Shown: in pieces, positions 45,622 through 56,400 of the stretch | Numbering within the stretch: the stretch's first letter is position 1 | Layout of the letters: every line of letters begins with the position of its first letter | Assembly: GCA_011033025.1 (NCBI GenBank) | Contig: WFMF01000067.1 | Span: 124,001 to 188,000, forward strand | Origin: Beroe forskalii | Lineage: Eukaryota; Ctenophora; Nuda; Beroida; Beroidae | Reading direction: 5' to 3' | DNA: 64,000 bases | Program-made: the position numbers and the translations under genes | The notes under the pieces: model-generated | Databases searched by the model: none | The model's input: only the letters and a program-made list of their open reading frames with translations | Told to the model about the DNA's origin: nothing

Positions 45622-45733
45622 TTTGGCAAACTTTGGCAAACTATGGCAAACTTTGGCAAACACTTTTTTTGGCAAACTCCAAAAAAAGTGGAAGCGTTTG
45701 CCAAAGTTTGCCTTACCCCCCCCCCCCCCCAAC
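45622..45733. repeat. GGCAAAC hairpin repeat, copy 3, inverted
   Basis: Same unit as at 40635 but reverse-oriented, ending GTTTGCCTTA next to a run of 14 C (45717 onward). Confidence 0.7.
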
Positions 45734-45762
45734 GTACTTATCATCTTAGAGCTGATCAGACT

Positions 45763-46060
45763 CTTCACCACCTAGAATCTTCACCACCAGGACTCTTCAC
45801 CAACTAGAATGCTCACCATCTAGAATCACTACCACCCAGACTCCTCTTGTCTGAGTCGTGGCGCGCAAAAGGGAGTCAGGCATTGCCTGACAAAACTCTC
45901 ACCATATAGAATCTTCACCATTTAGACTCTCCACTTCCTAAACTCCTTGCCAGCTTGAATCCTTGCCAACTTGACTTTTCACCACCTAGACTCCTCACCA
46001 GTTAGACTCATCATCAACTAGACTCATCATCATCTAGACCCCTCACCTCCTAGACTCCTC
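45763..46060 (+). repeat. tandem TAGACTCCTCACC repeat upstream of intact gene
   Basis: Counterpart of 21823-22172, with fewer terminal units. It again ends CTCCTCAGGCG directly before the ATG at 46066. Confidence 0.8.
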
Positions 46061-46065
46061 AGGCG

Positions 46066-47787
46066 ATGGCACCACTCCTTCTCCTCTTCCTCCTCACTGT
46101 TCTCCCCCCGCAAGCAGCCGCTTGCAGAGAGCAAACCATCCACACGCCCACCATGGATAAAATGTTCTACTTCGCGGGGGCGTGCGGTACAGAACTCAAC
46201 AGGAAGCGAGATGACCCCAACTATTACTCCTCCAACTCGGGAATGCCTCTAGACCCCTCCTCTAGCGGGTTCATGGCCACCCACGGCACTTACCGCTTCC
46301 TGTCTGTCCACGAGCAGACTGCCATACTGGTGGGAGAGGGCAAACACGGGCTTTGGCGGGTTCATGAGAACGGCTTTGTAAGGGTGTACCGAGATGTCAG
46401 GAAGGAGGGAATCCCGGAAGTGAAGAAAGAAGCGGTCATGGATATCCAGCGAGTGGAGAACCCAACGACTGTCAATGAAATAGAACAGAACAGGCTGCTG
46501 GACCTTTTGGTGCATCACTACCAGAGCATTGACCCCAACTACCACAACGACTTTAGGTACGCTTTCGCTCAGGACGAAGTGTCCGAGGAGAAGTGGCTGA
46601 ACTGGATCGATCTGCCCATCTACCACGCCAAGTTCAACAAAACTTACGAGGACCATGTGCCCATAGACCTGCCCTTCTACTACTGCCAGATGTCATCTCC
46701 TGACTTCCCTCACATGGGCTCCACTTGGCAGTTTCTCAAGGCTCAACCAAACGGAAACAAGGTGGGACCTCTCGGTAAAAGGGCTGGACTTGACATCCGG
46801 GAAAACGTGAATAACATTGTAAGTTTCAAGCTCTTTGACGATGCTGGTGTTTGGGCAAACATTGGACAAGGAAACCGAAATACGGACTTCATGCCCAAAA
46901 CTCTTGAGGAGCTGAAGACCCGGGCGCAGACTACTCGCTGGAAACGCGTGGATTTAGTCCAGGTTGATATAGAGGTCTACGTGATGGAGCGGTCGTATCA
47001 CAACAGCACCGCGACACAACTGTGTATAGTGCTCGTTATGGACGAGTTCCCGTACATCCGTCCTGACGGATACTACTACGACGGACTGATGGCTCGAGGA
47101 CACAACGTAACCACGACCACGCCCCATGACAACCCAACCATCTCGATAAAGAATGAGACCGGCAAGAAAGAGGTATTCGGTCTGGCGACATACGGACACC
47201 ACCACATGGCGAGGATAGCCCGCGGGTTGGGAGGGGGAGGGTGCCCGACCAAGGGCGGGGATTTGTCCACCTACCCCTGGGGAAATACTGGCTCAGGGTG
47301 GCCCACCAACTACGAGGAGGTAACGCCCATCTGCGACGGCTTCCTCATAGACATCAAGGCCTGGGCTAACCTGAACAGGAACTGGGACAAGGAGGAAGAG
47401 TTCCTGGGGAATGCTGGATGTATCTACGCTGGACAGGAGGAGGTCATGTATCAAGCCCAGGCCAACCACTACGGACAGTTCACGGATCCCTGGAATGTCA
47501 ACCGAAACGTGGAGAACCCCTATGAGCTCGACTTCACTGAAGACGGTGAAATCCAGCCAATTCCTGCCAACAAGTCAGAAGTAGCTGCTGTTCCGGTTGT
47601 CAACTTCACCATTGACTTCGGGACATTGGGAGTAGTCAACGAGTTCGTTCCGCTAGACTTGAACCTGTCTCTGAGGGGGTGTCTAGCGGACGAGGATCCA
47701 GCCGAAGCTGCCCGGAGTGGAGTGAGAAGTTGGGCTGCTTCCTGGGTGTGTACTGGACTGATACACATCTTCCTACTCATGGTGTGA
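46066..47787 (+). CDS. secreted, probably membrane-anchored protein of unknown family
   Basis: An intact single-exon gene of 573 residues. A signal peptide (hydrophobic residues 3-19) is followed by a long extracellular-type region. The region holds NKT, NST, NET, NKS, NFT and NLS sequons, aromatic clusters (DGYYYDG, GHHHMARIARG) and well-spaced cysteines (YYCQM, GGCP, PICDG, AGCIYAG, RGCLADE). The last 17 residues are hydrophobic (AASWVCTGLIHIFLLMV) with no cytoplasmic tail, which suggests a GPI-anchor signal or a C-terminal membrane segment. I recognise no domain and no catalytic motif. It is single-exon, with the start codon right behind a CTCCTCAG acceptor-like sequence. The paralogue at 22177 is frameshifted, so this copy is the functional candidate. 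Confidence 0.85.
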   Translation: MAPLLLLFLLTVLPPQAAACREQTIHTPTMDKMFYFAGACGTELNRKRDDPNYYSSNSGMPLDPSSSGFMATHGTYRFLSVHEQTAILVGEGKHGLWRVHENGFVRVYRDVRKEGIPEVKKEAVMDIQRVENPTTVNEIEQNRLLDLLVHHYQSIDPNYHNDFRYAFAQDEVSEEKWLNWIDLPIYHAKFNKTYEDHVPIDLPFYYCQMSSPDFPHMGSTWQFLKAQPNGNKVGPLGKRAGLDIRENVNNIVSFKLFDDAGVWANIGQGNRNTDFMPKTLEELKTRAQTTRWKRVDLVQVDIEVYVMERSYHNSTATQLCIVLVMDEFPYIRPDGYYYDGLMARGHNVTTTTPHDNPTISIKNETGKKEVFGLATYGHHHMARIARGLGGGGCPTKGGDLSTYPWGNTGSGWPTNYEEVTPICDGFLIDIKAWANLNRNWDKEEEFLGNAGCIYAGQEEVMYQAQANHYGQFTDPWNVNRNVENPYELDFTEDGEIQPIPANKSEVAAVPVVNFTIDFGTLGVVNEFVPLDLNLSLRGCLADEDPAEAARSGVRSWAASWVCTGLIHIFLLMV

Positions 47788-48173
47788 GGGAGGGATGGCC
47801 TGATTATATCTCATGAGTGACGGCATGAACGTTAAAGTTATAAAAACATTCTTAAACCTTTGGCTAGGATTCTTATTTAGAGCTTAGCTAAAAAATCAGG
47901 CATCATTGCTTGAAGTTAATTAAACTCTGTTTTAAAGTACTTTAGAAAAGATATAATTATTAGTTTTGCGTCCGACTCTAAGGCAGTAATTACTGTGTTA
48001 GTAGAGAATGTCAATATTTCGGAGTTACTTGTGCTTCTAGTTCTATCATGATTTGTTTTAAGATTCATTATTTTTCAGTCATTTTGAAAGTCATAATTTT
48101 GAATTATAATCTGTCAGTATCCCGCAATGGCAATTTTAACAAATTATTATTTTTTGGTCGTGTATGAAATTTA
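47788..48173. other. 3' flank of the intact gene
   Basis: Collinear with 23900-24277. No canonical polyadenylation signal stands out in the first 200 bp. It ends with the target site GAAATTTA (48166-48173). Confidence 0.6.
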
Positions 48174-49628
48174 GGTCGTATGAAAGTATACCAATGACCC
48201 CCTACTGACCCCCTGCTGACCCCTTACTGACCCCCTGCTGACCCCTACTGAACCCCTGCTGACCCCCTACTGACCCCCTGGTGAACCCCTGGTGAACCCC
48301 TACTGACCCCCTACTGACCACCTGCACACATAAGTGATAAGGCAAATTGTGACCAGTCGACCGATGCACACCAAAATACCATAAACACACCCTACATGTT
48401 AAGTATGCTATGTTAATATTTTAGCTACATTAGTTGTGTTAGTTATGTTTGCCATAACTGAAATAAATAACATTTCAAGCATAATGATAAGGCAAAGTGA
48501 AATTCAAAGTGCTGAATTTGAATTTGAATTTGAATATCATTTTACAGCACAATTACAATATACCTTAGGAGGTCTATTAATAAAGGTTGTAATTTGGGGA
48601 TTTTTTGAAAAAATCCCCATATTTTCAACCTACCAAAATTTTGCCCGCCACAATTTTACTCCCCGATTTAATTCAACCCGCTTTCGAAATTTCTTGCACT
48701 ATCTGTACTAAAACAGTACAATTTCGTTTCAGAGATGAGTTTTCAGATAGTTACAGATAATTTAGTCAAAGTCAAATGGTTAAAACAAAAATTCAAAAAT
48801 TTAGAACAGTAATTAATGAAGCAGAGGCTCAGGAAGACGATCAAGAATTCGATTTGTAATATTAGAATTAATTTATTTTTCCATAGTTTTCCGCAAAAAA
48901 TCTTTCATTTGTCAGCAAAAAGTTAGAAAAATCACCCAATTTTATTTGTTGGGTGAAATTTGGGGATTTTTGAAAAAAATACCCATATTTTCAACCTACC
49001 AAAATTTCAAACACCGCAATTTCGACCCATATAAATAGACCTCCTAAGGTAGATTTTTTTCGATAATTGATATAAAGGAACAACTAGGTTGTGCTGTGGG
49101 ACAGCACTTAGTCAATCATCAAGACTGTTATCAAGGCCACCCATTAAGGAAATAAACATAATATATCAAATAATATGCTGAAAATAAATTGGTTAGTTAA
49201 TTTCAATAACACTTCTCAATAAAGTGCATACTGCTAAGAATAAAAAGAGTATTTAGCATATTTACAGAAACATAAAGCTGCATTTTATTGACTTGCCAAG
49301 ATCAGCCTGCATTTTAGTGACAATCCCAGGTCAAAATAATTTTAAGAAATAAATTAGATGTTAAGAATCACTCCTGATAAGAATTGAAACAATGATCAGA
49401 AAGTGGTCAGTAGGGGTTCACCAGGGGGTCAGTAGGGGTTCACCAGGGGGTCAGCAGGGGTTCAGTAGGGGGTCAGCAGGGGTTCAGTAGGGGGTCAGCA
49501 GGGGGTCAGTAGGGGGTCAGCAGGGGGTCAGTAGGGGTTCACCAGGGGGTCAGCAGGGGTTCACCAGGGGTTCAGTAGGGGGTCAGCAGGGGGTCAGTAG
49601 GGGGTCATTGGTATATTTTCATATGACC
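48174..49628. mobile_element. 1455-bp inverted-repeat transposon with 8-bp target duplication
   Basis: It starts GGTCGTATGAAAGTATACCA, and its right end is the imperfect inverse GGTCATATGAAAATATACCA. It is flanked by identical GAAATTTA (48166 and 49629). The compact paralogue keeps one uninterrupted GAAATTTA at 24270. The subterminal regions are arrays of CTACTGACCCC on the left and GGGGTCAGTA on the right, themselves inverted. The middle carries a second element (48563-49049). No transposase is seen. Same family as 18191-18343. Confidence 0.9.
48563..49049. mobile_element. 487-bp TA-flanked element nested in the larger transposon
   Basis: The ends are CCTTAGGAGGTCTATT and AATAGACCTCCTAAGG, with TA on both sides (48561 and 49050). 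Inside, GGGGATTTTTTGAAAAAAT-like and CCCATATTTTCAACCTACC motifs occur near both ends. A TA duplication fits Tc1/mariner-type MITEs. It has no coding capacity. Confidence 0.85.
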
Positions 49629-49636
49629 GAAATTTA

Positions 49637-49901
49637 AATCTGAAAATTGAAATGAATTATCTTCCTTTTTTTATTGTGCATTCCTCTAACCAGAGGTGCC
49701 GCAAAATACAAAAACGGTGCAGGTGCTCATTGTGTTTTATTATTTTTGGCTGGCATACTCAAATTTTCCAACCAAATTTTTTCAGACTTAAAGTTAAATG
49801 AGGTCCTGAGAGTGAGTTGAACAGACAGATGATTAATTTGAAATGAATCGATAGTTGAAGATACAGAGAACTCCATGGAGTGTAAGTGTGCAGATGGTGA
49901 G
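49637..49901. other. duplicated-block sequence between insertions
   Basis: Matches 24278-24590 of the compact copy, with a few small deletions. No gene. Confidence 0.7.
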
Positions 49902-50995
49902 GAAAACAAGAAAATTTATTTTACACAAACAACATAAATATAAATATTAATTGTCAGAGATAAAGATGGTTCCAAAAAACTCAGGTGGTAAAGGATTTGA
50001 GTGGTAATGTTGAAAATTGTTCTCTGTGAAACTGTTCTGAAAATTATATTCCTTATCATTTTTGAAACTTGAAATTTAGTTTAACACATTGTTAACTGAG
50101 CTCAATCGTTTGCACGGAACTGACTGAGTTTGGGAATTTACTTTAAATAGGTTTGCTAAACACGTATATCCCTGTCTGCTGAGTTTGGGAATTCGCGCGT
50201 ACACACACCTATGCGGGCTTAGGAATAAATAGGTAGACAATTAGGCAACGAGGCACTTTTTGGGGTCGTTGTTTTAATACATTGAGCTTATATCAAATCT
50301 CATATCAAATCCTTTATTCCGAGTAATAACTTACAATTCTTAATCAAGCCAATACTGTTTTTAGCAATGATATTGTCGATATTGCTTGGTTATAACAACA
50401 GTGAATTGTTCAATAGACTGGATATAATAAATACATTTTTATATAAATAAAAACATGCATTCCATTCAACTTCAAATTAAATAACAATATTTTCAATTAG
50501 TGTGATGAGTTTTTCTGCTTATTTAAAATTTTCAAAGTGAAATATTTGGGTTAAAGTGGTAAGGTCTAAGACACAGGAATAACGTTAAAATTACAATCTT
50601 TGCTAGCCATGATGTTGTGTATGGAGAGTTACGAGCAATTTCTTGCCTTCTGCACCCACCATTCATCTGGTTAGGTTGTAGGGGCCTTTTGATTCGTTAA
50701 TTATGTATTGCAAGGAAAAATTTAGCAATGCTTGGATTCTTCAATAGGATCCATTTTTTCGATTTTTCTCAAATTATATAATATAAGATTTTTCAAAAAC
50801 ATCAACTTTTGCAGATTTTTTGCTCACACACACAAGCTTAACAAAAAAGAAACATTACACACATCTTTCATAGTGCATAGTGAAATACCTATTTCTATAT
50901 GTTTTAATGTTTGTTGTGGTTGTTTTATTAGTTGTAAAGGAAAAAGCATAATATACATATATTATAGTATAAAATAAAAAGATGTAATAAATGGG
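49902..50995. mobile_element. about 1.1-kb insertion relative to the paralogue
   Basis: The compact copy reads GATGGTGAGATAAC without a break, whereas this copy has about 1.1 kb between GGTGAG and GAGATAAC. The insert is AT-rich, with no convincing open frame. A target duplication longer than a few bases is not visible, so the class is unknown and the edges are good only to a few bases. Confidence 0.65.
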
Positions 50996-51073
50996 GAGAT
51001 AACTGATCAGGGATGGGTGACAAACGCTTGCTCAAAGTGACTCAGGCAATAATTAGTTACATTATCAGATATT

Positions 51074-51288
51074 TAATAAAACTGCTGTCTTTCATTGAAA
51101 GTAACAATAATGATTCAAGCCAAATAACTACTCCACAATATCAACTGACAGTTTCGATTCATAACTTTAAGATTGACTTTATGAAAAGCTATGAATCATC
51201 TTCAGGATCTCCGAGGAGCAGCCTCAACACATCCTCAAATTTGATTGTATAAAGTAGTGTTGTAAAGTTTAAAACTTTATCAGATATT
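51074..51288 (-). mobile_element. 215-bp insertion with 12-bp target duplication
   Basis: TTATCAGATATT occurs at 51062-51073 and again at 51277-51288; the compact copy has it once. The inserted sequence includes TCCTCAAATTTGATTGT and AGTAGTGTTGTAAAGTT. These closely match the sequence just upstream of ORF1 of the LINE (40420-40456). A long target duplication plus LINE-leader similarity suggests a retrotransposed fragment. Confidence 0.65.
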
Positions 51289-51409
51289 CTATCAAACTCT
51301 CATGTCCAGCTAAATCACCTGAGCGGAGATGTACCATATTTATAGAAGCAATTAAACTCTAGGATTCTTGGAAAACATCCCAGGATAAACTAACGAGGCA
51401 AATTATTTT

Positions 51410-53422
51410 GGCAAAATGGTACCACAGGAACACGACAAAAATTAGCCTCCATTAGCCTCCATTAGCCTCCATGGAGGCTGAGTGGAGCCTGAGTGGAGCC
51501 TGAGTGGAGGCTAAGTGGAGGCTAATTTCAAAAATTAGCCTCCGCGGAGGCTAGTGGAGGCATGAGGCTAATTTTCGAACAATAGCCTCCACTATGGAGG
51601 CTATATTAGCCTCCACTAGCCTCCACTAGGCTCCACTAGCCTCCACTCAGCCTCCACTCAGCCTCCATGGAGGCTAAATTTTTGGTTTAGCCTCCAGTAG
51701 CCTCCACTAGCCTCCACTCAAGATTTAGCCTCCGTTAGCCTCCACGGAAATTTAAAAAGTCATTTTTTGGATTCTATGGAAGCTATTTTGACAGTGCTAG
51801 TGGAGGCTATAGCCTCCAAATGGAGGCTAAAATCATGAAAAACACAGATAATATGCTAGCCTCCACAAAATTAAATTTATGTCATGTTTTCACAAAAAGA
51901 GTACATTTTGCAACATAGACCAAAGTCTAGTATTAGGCACCACTAGAATCCACTCAGCCTCCACTAGGCTCCACTAGGCTTCACTCAGCCTCCACTAGGC
52001 TCCACTCAGCCTCCACTAGGCTCCACTCAGCCTCCACTAGGCTCCATTCAGCCTCCACTAGCCTCCACGCAGCCTCAACTCAGCCTCCATTAGCCTCCAC
52101 TCAGCCTCCACTAGGCCTCCACTGGCTCCACTAGGCTCACTGGCCTCCACCAGGCTAGTGGAGCTAAGTGGAGCCTGGAGGCTGAGTGGAGCCTAGTGGA
52201 GGCTGAGTGAGCCTATTGGAGGCTGAGTGGAGCCTAGTGGAGGCTGAATGGAGCCTAGTGGAGGCTGGAGGGAGCCTAGTGGAGGCTAGTGGAGGTTGAG
52301 GAGCCTAGTGGAGCCTAGTGGAGGCTGAATGGAGCCTAGTGGAGGCTAGTGGAGCCTATTGGATCCTAGTGGAAGTGGAGCCTAGTGGTGGCCAGTGGAG
52401 CCTAGTGGAGGCTGAGTGGAGCCTAGTGGAGGCTGGTGGGGCCTGAGTGGAGCCTAGTGGAGGCTGAGTGGAGCCTAGTGGAGGCTAAGTGGAGGCTAGT
52501 GGAGGCTGAGTGGAGCCTAGTGAACGCTGAGTGGAGCCTAGTGGAGGCTGAATGGATCCTAGTGGAGGCTAGTGGAGCCTATTGGATCCTAGTGGAGGCT
52601 AGTGGAGCCTAGTGGTGGCCAGTGGAGCCTAGTGGAGGCTGAGTGGAGCCTAGTAGAGGCTAGTGGAGCCTAGTGGAGGCTAGTGGGGGCTGAGTGGAGC
52701 CTAGTGGAGGCTGAGTGGAGCCTAGTGGAGGCTAAGTGGAGGCTGAGTGGAGCCTAGTGGAGGCTGAGTGGAGCCTAGTGGAGGCTGAGCCTAGTGGGTG
52801 GAGCCTAGTGGAGGCTGAGTGGAGCCTAGTGGAGGCTGAGTGGAGCCTAGTGGAGGCTGAGTGTAGGACAGTTGGAGCTGTTTGAAAGTTTGAAGCTATA
52901 TATTGTTTTTCACATTAGTACACATAAATCAACATTTTCAGCAAGAAATTTGTGTTTTGTAGGCTTATTGATTTAGGCTCCTCAGCCTCACTTAGCCTCC
53001 ACTCAGCCTCCATTAGCCTCCATTAGCCTCCATATGGAGGCTTTAGCCTCCACAAAAATGACTTTTTAAATTTCTGTGGAGGCTAATGGAGGCTAATTCT
53101 TGAGTGGAGGCTAGTGGAGGCTAGTGGAGGCTAAACCAAAAATTTAGCCTCCATGGAGGCTGAGTGGAGGCTGAGTGGAGGCTGAGTGGAGGCTAGTGGA
53201 GGCTAATGGAGGCTAGTGGAGGCTAATATAGCCTCCATAGTGGAGGCTATTTTTCAAAAATTAGCCTCATGCCTCCACTAGCCTCCATGGAGGCTAATTT
53301 TTGAAATTAGCCTCCACTTAGGCTCCACTCAGCCTCCACTCAGCCTCCACTCAGCCTCCATGGAGGCTAATGGAGGCTAATGGAGGCTAATTTTTGTCGT
53401 GTTCCTGTGGTACCATTTTGCC
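51410..53422. mobile_element. 2013-bp foldback element, GGAGGCT word family
   Basis: The termini GGCAAAATGGTACCACAGGA and its inverse are flanked by ATTATTTT on both sides (51402-51409, 53423-53430). The paralogue has the single site ATTATCTT at 24785. The arms are built from the words AGTGGAGGCT, AGTGGAGCCT and their complements, separated by short conserved spacers, so each arm folds on itself and on the other. No coding sequence. Foldback elements with long, internally repetitive arms are known in animals; I cannot tie this one to a named family. Confidence 0.9.
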
Positions 53423-53469
53423 ATTATTTTCAAGAGAATTTGAACTTGAATTATTTCCTAAGCCCGCAT

Positions 53470-56400
53470 GGCAATGTTGTACCACAGGAACATGAAGAAA
53501 ATTAGTATCCATTAGTTACCATTAGTATCCGTGGTAACTGGGTGGATACTGGGTGGATACTGGGTGGATACTAAATTTCAGATTTAGTATCCACGGATAC
53601 TAATGGATACTGGTGGCTAATTTTTCTAAAATAGTATCCACCGTGGATACTAAATTAGTATCCATTAGTTACCATTAGTTACCATCAGTCACCATTTAGT
53701 ATCCACCCAGTTACCACGGATACTAAAAATTGCCGTTAGTTACCATTTAGTATCCATTAGTATCCACTGATGAATCAGTATCCATCAGTTACCACCAAAC
53801 AACAAAATTGAATTTTAACTGCTCTATAATCGGAGCCTTGGATATATTTTACATTGCCAGTGGTAACTAAGGCCTCTGTGGATACTAAATTCGATTAAAT
53901 ACACAGTTAAATTTCAGTATCCACCAAAAATATATTAATACCTAAATTGACATTTGCTGCCGATAAAAAAGTTTAAATCATCTAGCCCCAAAAAGATAGA
54001 TTCCATTAGTATCACAGTTACCATTGTCATGCAGTTATTAGTATCCACCCGGTGCCATTAGTATCACAGTAACCATTGATATCACCAGTTATTAGTATCC
54101 ACGGATTGCCATTAGTATCCACCCAGTTACCATTAGTATCCGCAGTTACCGTAGTATCCACCCAGTTACCATTAGTATCACCCAGTTAAAAGTTTAAATC
54201 ATCCACCCAAAAGATGAGTTAATTTTAGTATCCTTGTTTCTTTTTATTTGCCTTAAAAGGGCCCTTTGGGGAAAAAATTGTTAAATACAAAATTTTGTAC
54301 CCAAAAAAATTTTTAAATTTACCCAAATTCCCTTTTGTATAAAAATTTTAACCTTTAGCCCAAAAAATTTTTAGTTTTTCCCGTTAAAAACCTTTTTTCC
54401 CTTTTTTTTATCCCCCAATTTAACTGTAATCCCATTTAACCTTTAAATTACCCCCCATTTAACCTTAAATTCCCCCCAGTTACCATTTTTCCGCAGTTAC
54501 CATTAGACACCCGGGGTTCCCTTTAGTATCCCAGTTACCTTTTATCTTTTTAAGTTTTCCCCCCCATTATTATCACTTTTTAACCATTAAATCCCCCAGT
54601 TATTAGTATCCCCCCATTCCTTTGGTATCCACCAGTTACCTTTAAGTATTTAATATCCACCCAGTTCCCCATTATTATCACCCAGTTCCCTTGGTATCCC
54701 CCCGGTTTACCTTAGTATCCCTTTTTTTCCATTAATCACCCGGTTCCTTTTTTTTCCCCCCCCCTTTGCCTTTGGTTTTGGTACCCACCCATTTCCCCAA
54801 TTAGTACCCGATTTGCCATTAAACCCCCCCGGTTACCATTGGTACCCCCAGTTACCTTTAGTATCCCCCCATTTAAATTTAATTATCCACCCAGTTACCA
54901 TTAGTATACCCAAATTTTGCCCATTGGTATCCCCAGTTACCTTTAAACCACCCATTTCATTAAGTATCACCCAGTTCCAAAATTTTTTCACCCAGTTTTT
55001 AATTCCCCCCAGTTCCATTAAGTATCCCCCGGTTGCCGGGGTTATTAGTATCCACCCAGTTACCAAAAAATTAAATATCCCTTGATTTTAAAAAATTTTT
55101 GGGTACCCAGTTACCGGTAATCCCCCCATTTCCTTGGTATCCCCCCCAATTTGCCATTTTTATCCCCAAAATTTTGGTTATTATACCCAGTTCCCAAAAT
55201 TGATGCACAGTTACCCTGATTTTCATGATAATGACATCACGTGACAAATTAACATATCTGCCCTTTAGTTCTATCTTTCCGATTTTATAAATTTTTTACC
55301 CAGTGCCGTTTTAACCTTTTTAAAATTTCATAATTTACATGCGGCGCCCTTTAAAATTCTTCATTTTGGGAAATTAAAGTAAATTTAATTGTCCCCCTTC
55401 CGCTGGGCTTTTCCCATTATCAAATTTTGACATCAGTCAAAAAAAATATAGTCAATGCATCAAGATTTTTAAAGGTTAATGTAAGGGGTCAGTTAGGGTA
55501 AAAGGATTTTGGTGGGTTTAAAGGGGTTAAGGATTAAGGGTTTGGGGGCCCAATTTGGGTTTGGATACAGAAAATTTGACCTTTGGGTCTGTGGTGTGAA
55601 AAACCCTTTGGGAAAAGAGAATTTGGGGGAAAAATTATGGGAAATAAGACCGTGCGTGAAAGGGTCAGTTTTGATGGATGATGTTATCCCCTTTCCCCGG
55701 CCTTTTTGGGCCAAAAGGTTAAATGAGGAATGAGGAAATAAGGTCGGGTCTCCCCCAAAACGGGGCCTTCTTTTCTCTATGACAAGGGCGCCCTTTCAAA
55801 AAAATAAATTGGCACAACTGGCTTTGGGGACTGGGGGTTGGGGGAAAAAAGGTTGGGCCCAAAAATTTTTTAAAGGGGGGGCTAAATTGGGGTTGGGGTT
55901 TTTGGTTGGGCAATGGGGGGGTTTTTTGGATCAGAAAAATTGACGTTTGGAATAGTTCTTGACGTCACCCCCAAAAAATTTTATATGGAGACATGCCATC
56001 CTACGACAAAACCCATGGCCAATGGGGCTTGAAATTTGCCCTAATCGGGGGCCCTGGTTTTGAATTTGCGCATAGAGTGCGCGGCAATTTTTCTTTCCCC
56101 GACATCTGGGTTTTTAGGATTTGGGCCCGGGGTCCTAGGACTAGGATTTTTTCCCCCTGTCTGTTGGAAAGGGGGTTTCCCAAATTTTAAAGGATAAATT
56201 TGGGCCCTTTCTTAGCCATCCGCCCAGTCAGAAGAAATGGGACGGGCAACGTGTCAATTCTTTTAATGTTGCCCCATATATTCTCTGGCTGAGTGACGTC
56301 CACAGACCTAAACGTCAATCTTTTTATCCTAAAACCTATTTTTGCCTCCCCAAAACCTTCCTTGGGGTCAACCCCCCCAACAGAAACCTAAACCTAAAAA

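Larger units (their letters stand above)
40455..53460 (+). repeat. duplicated block, expanded copy
   Basis: It is collinear with 21713-24840 but interrupted by about 5.2 kb at 40557-45762, then 48174-49628, about 49902-50995, 51074-51288 and 51410-53422. The homology stops at 53459, just before the second foldback element. Confidence 0.85.
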
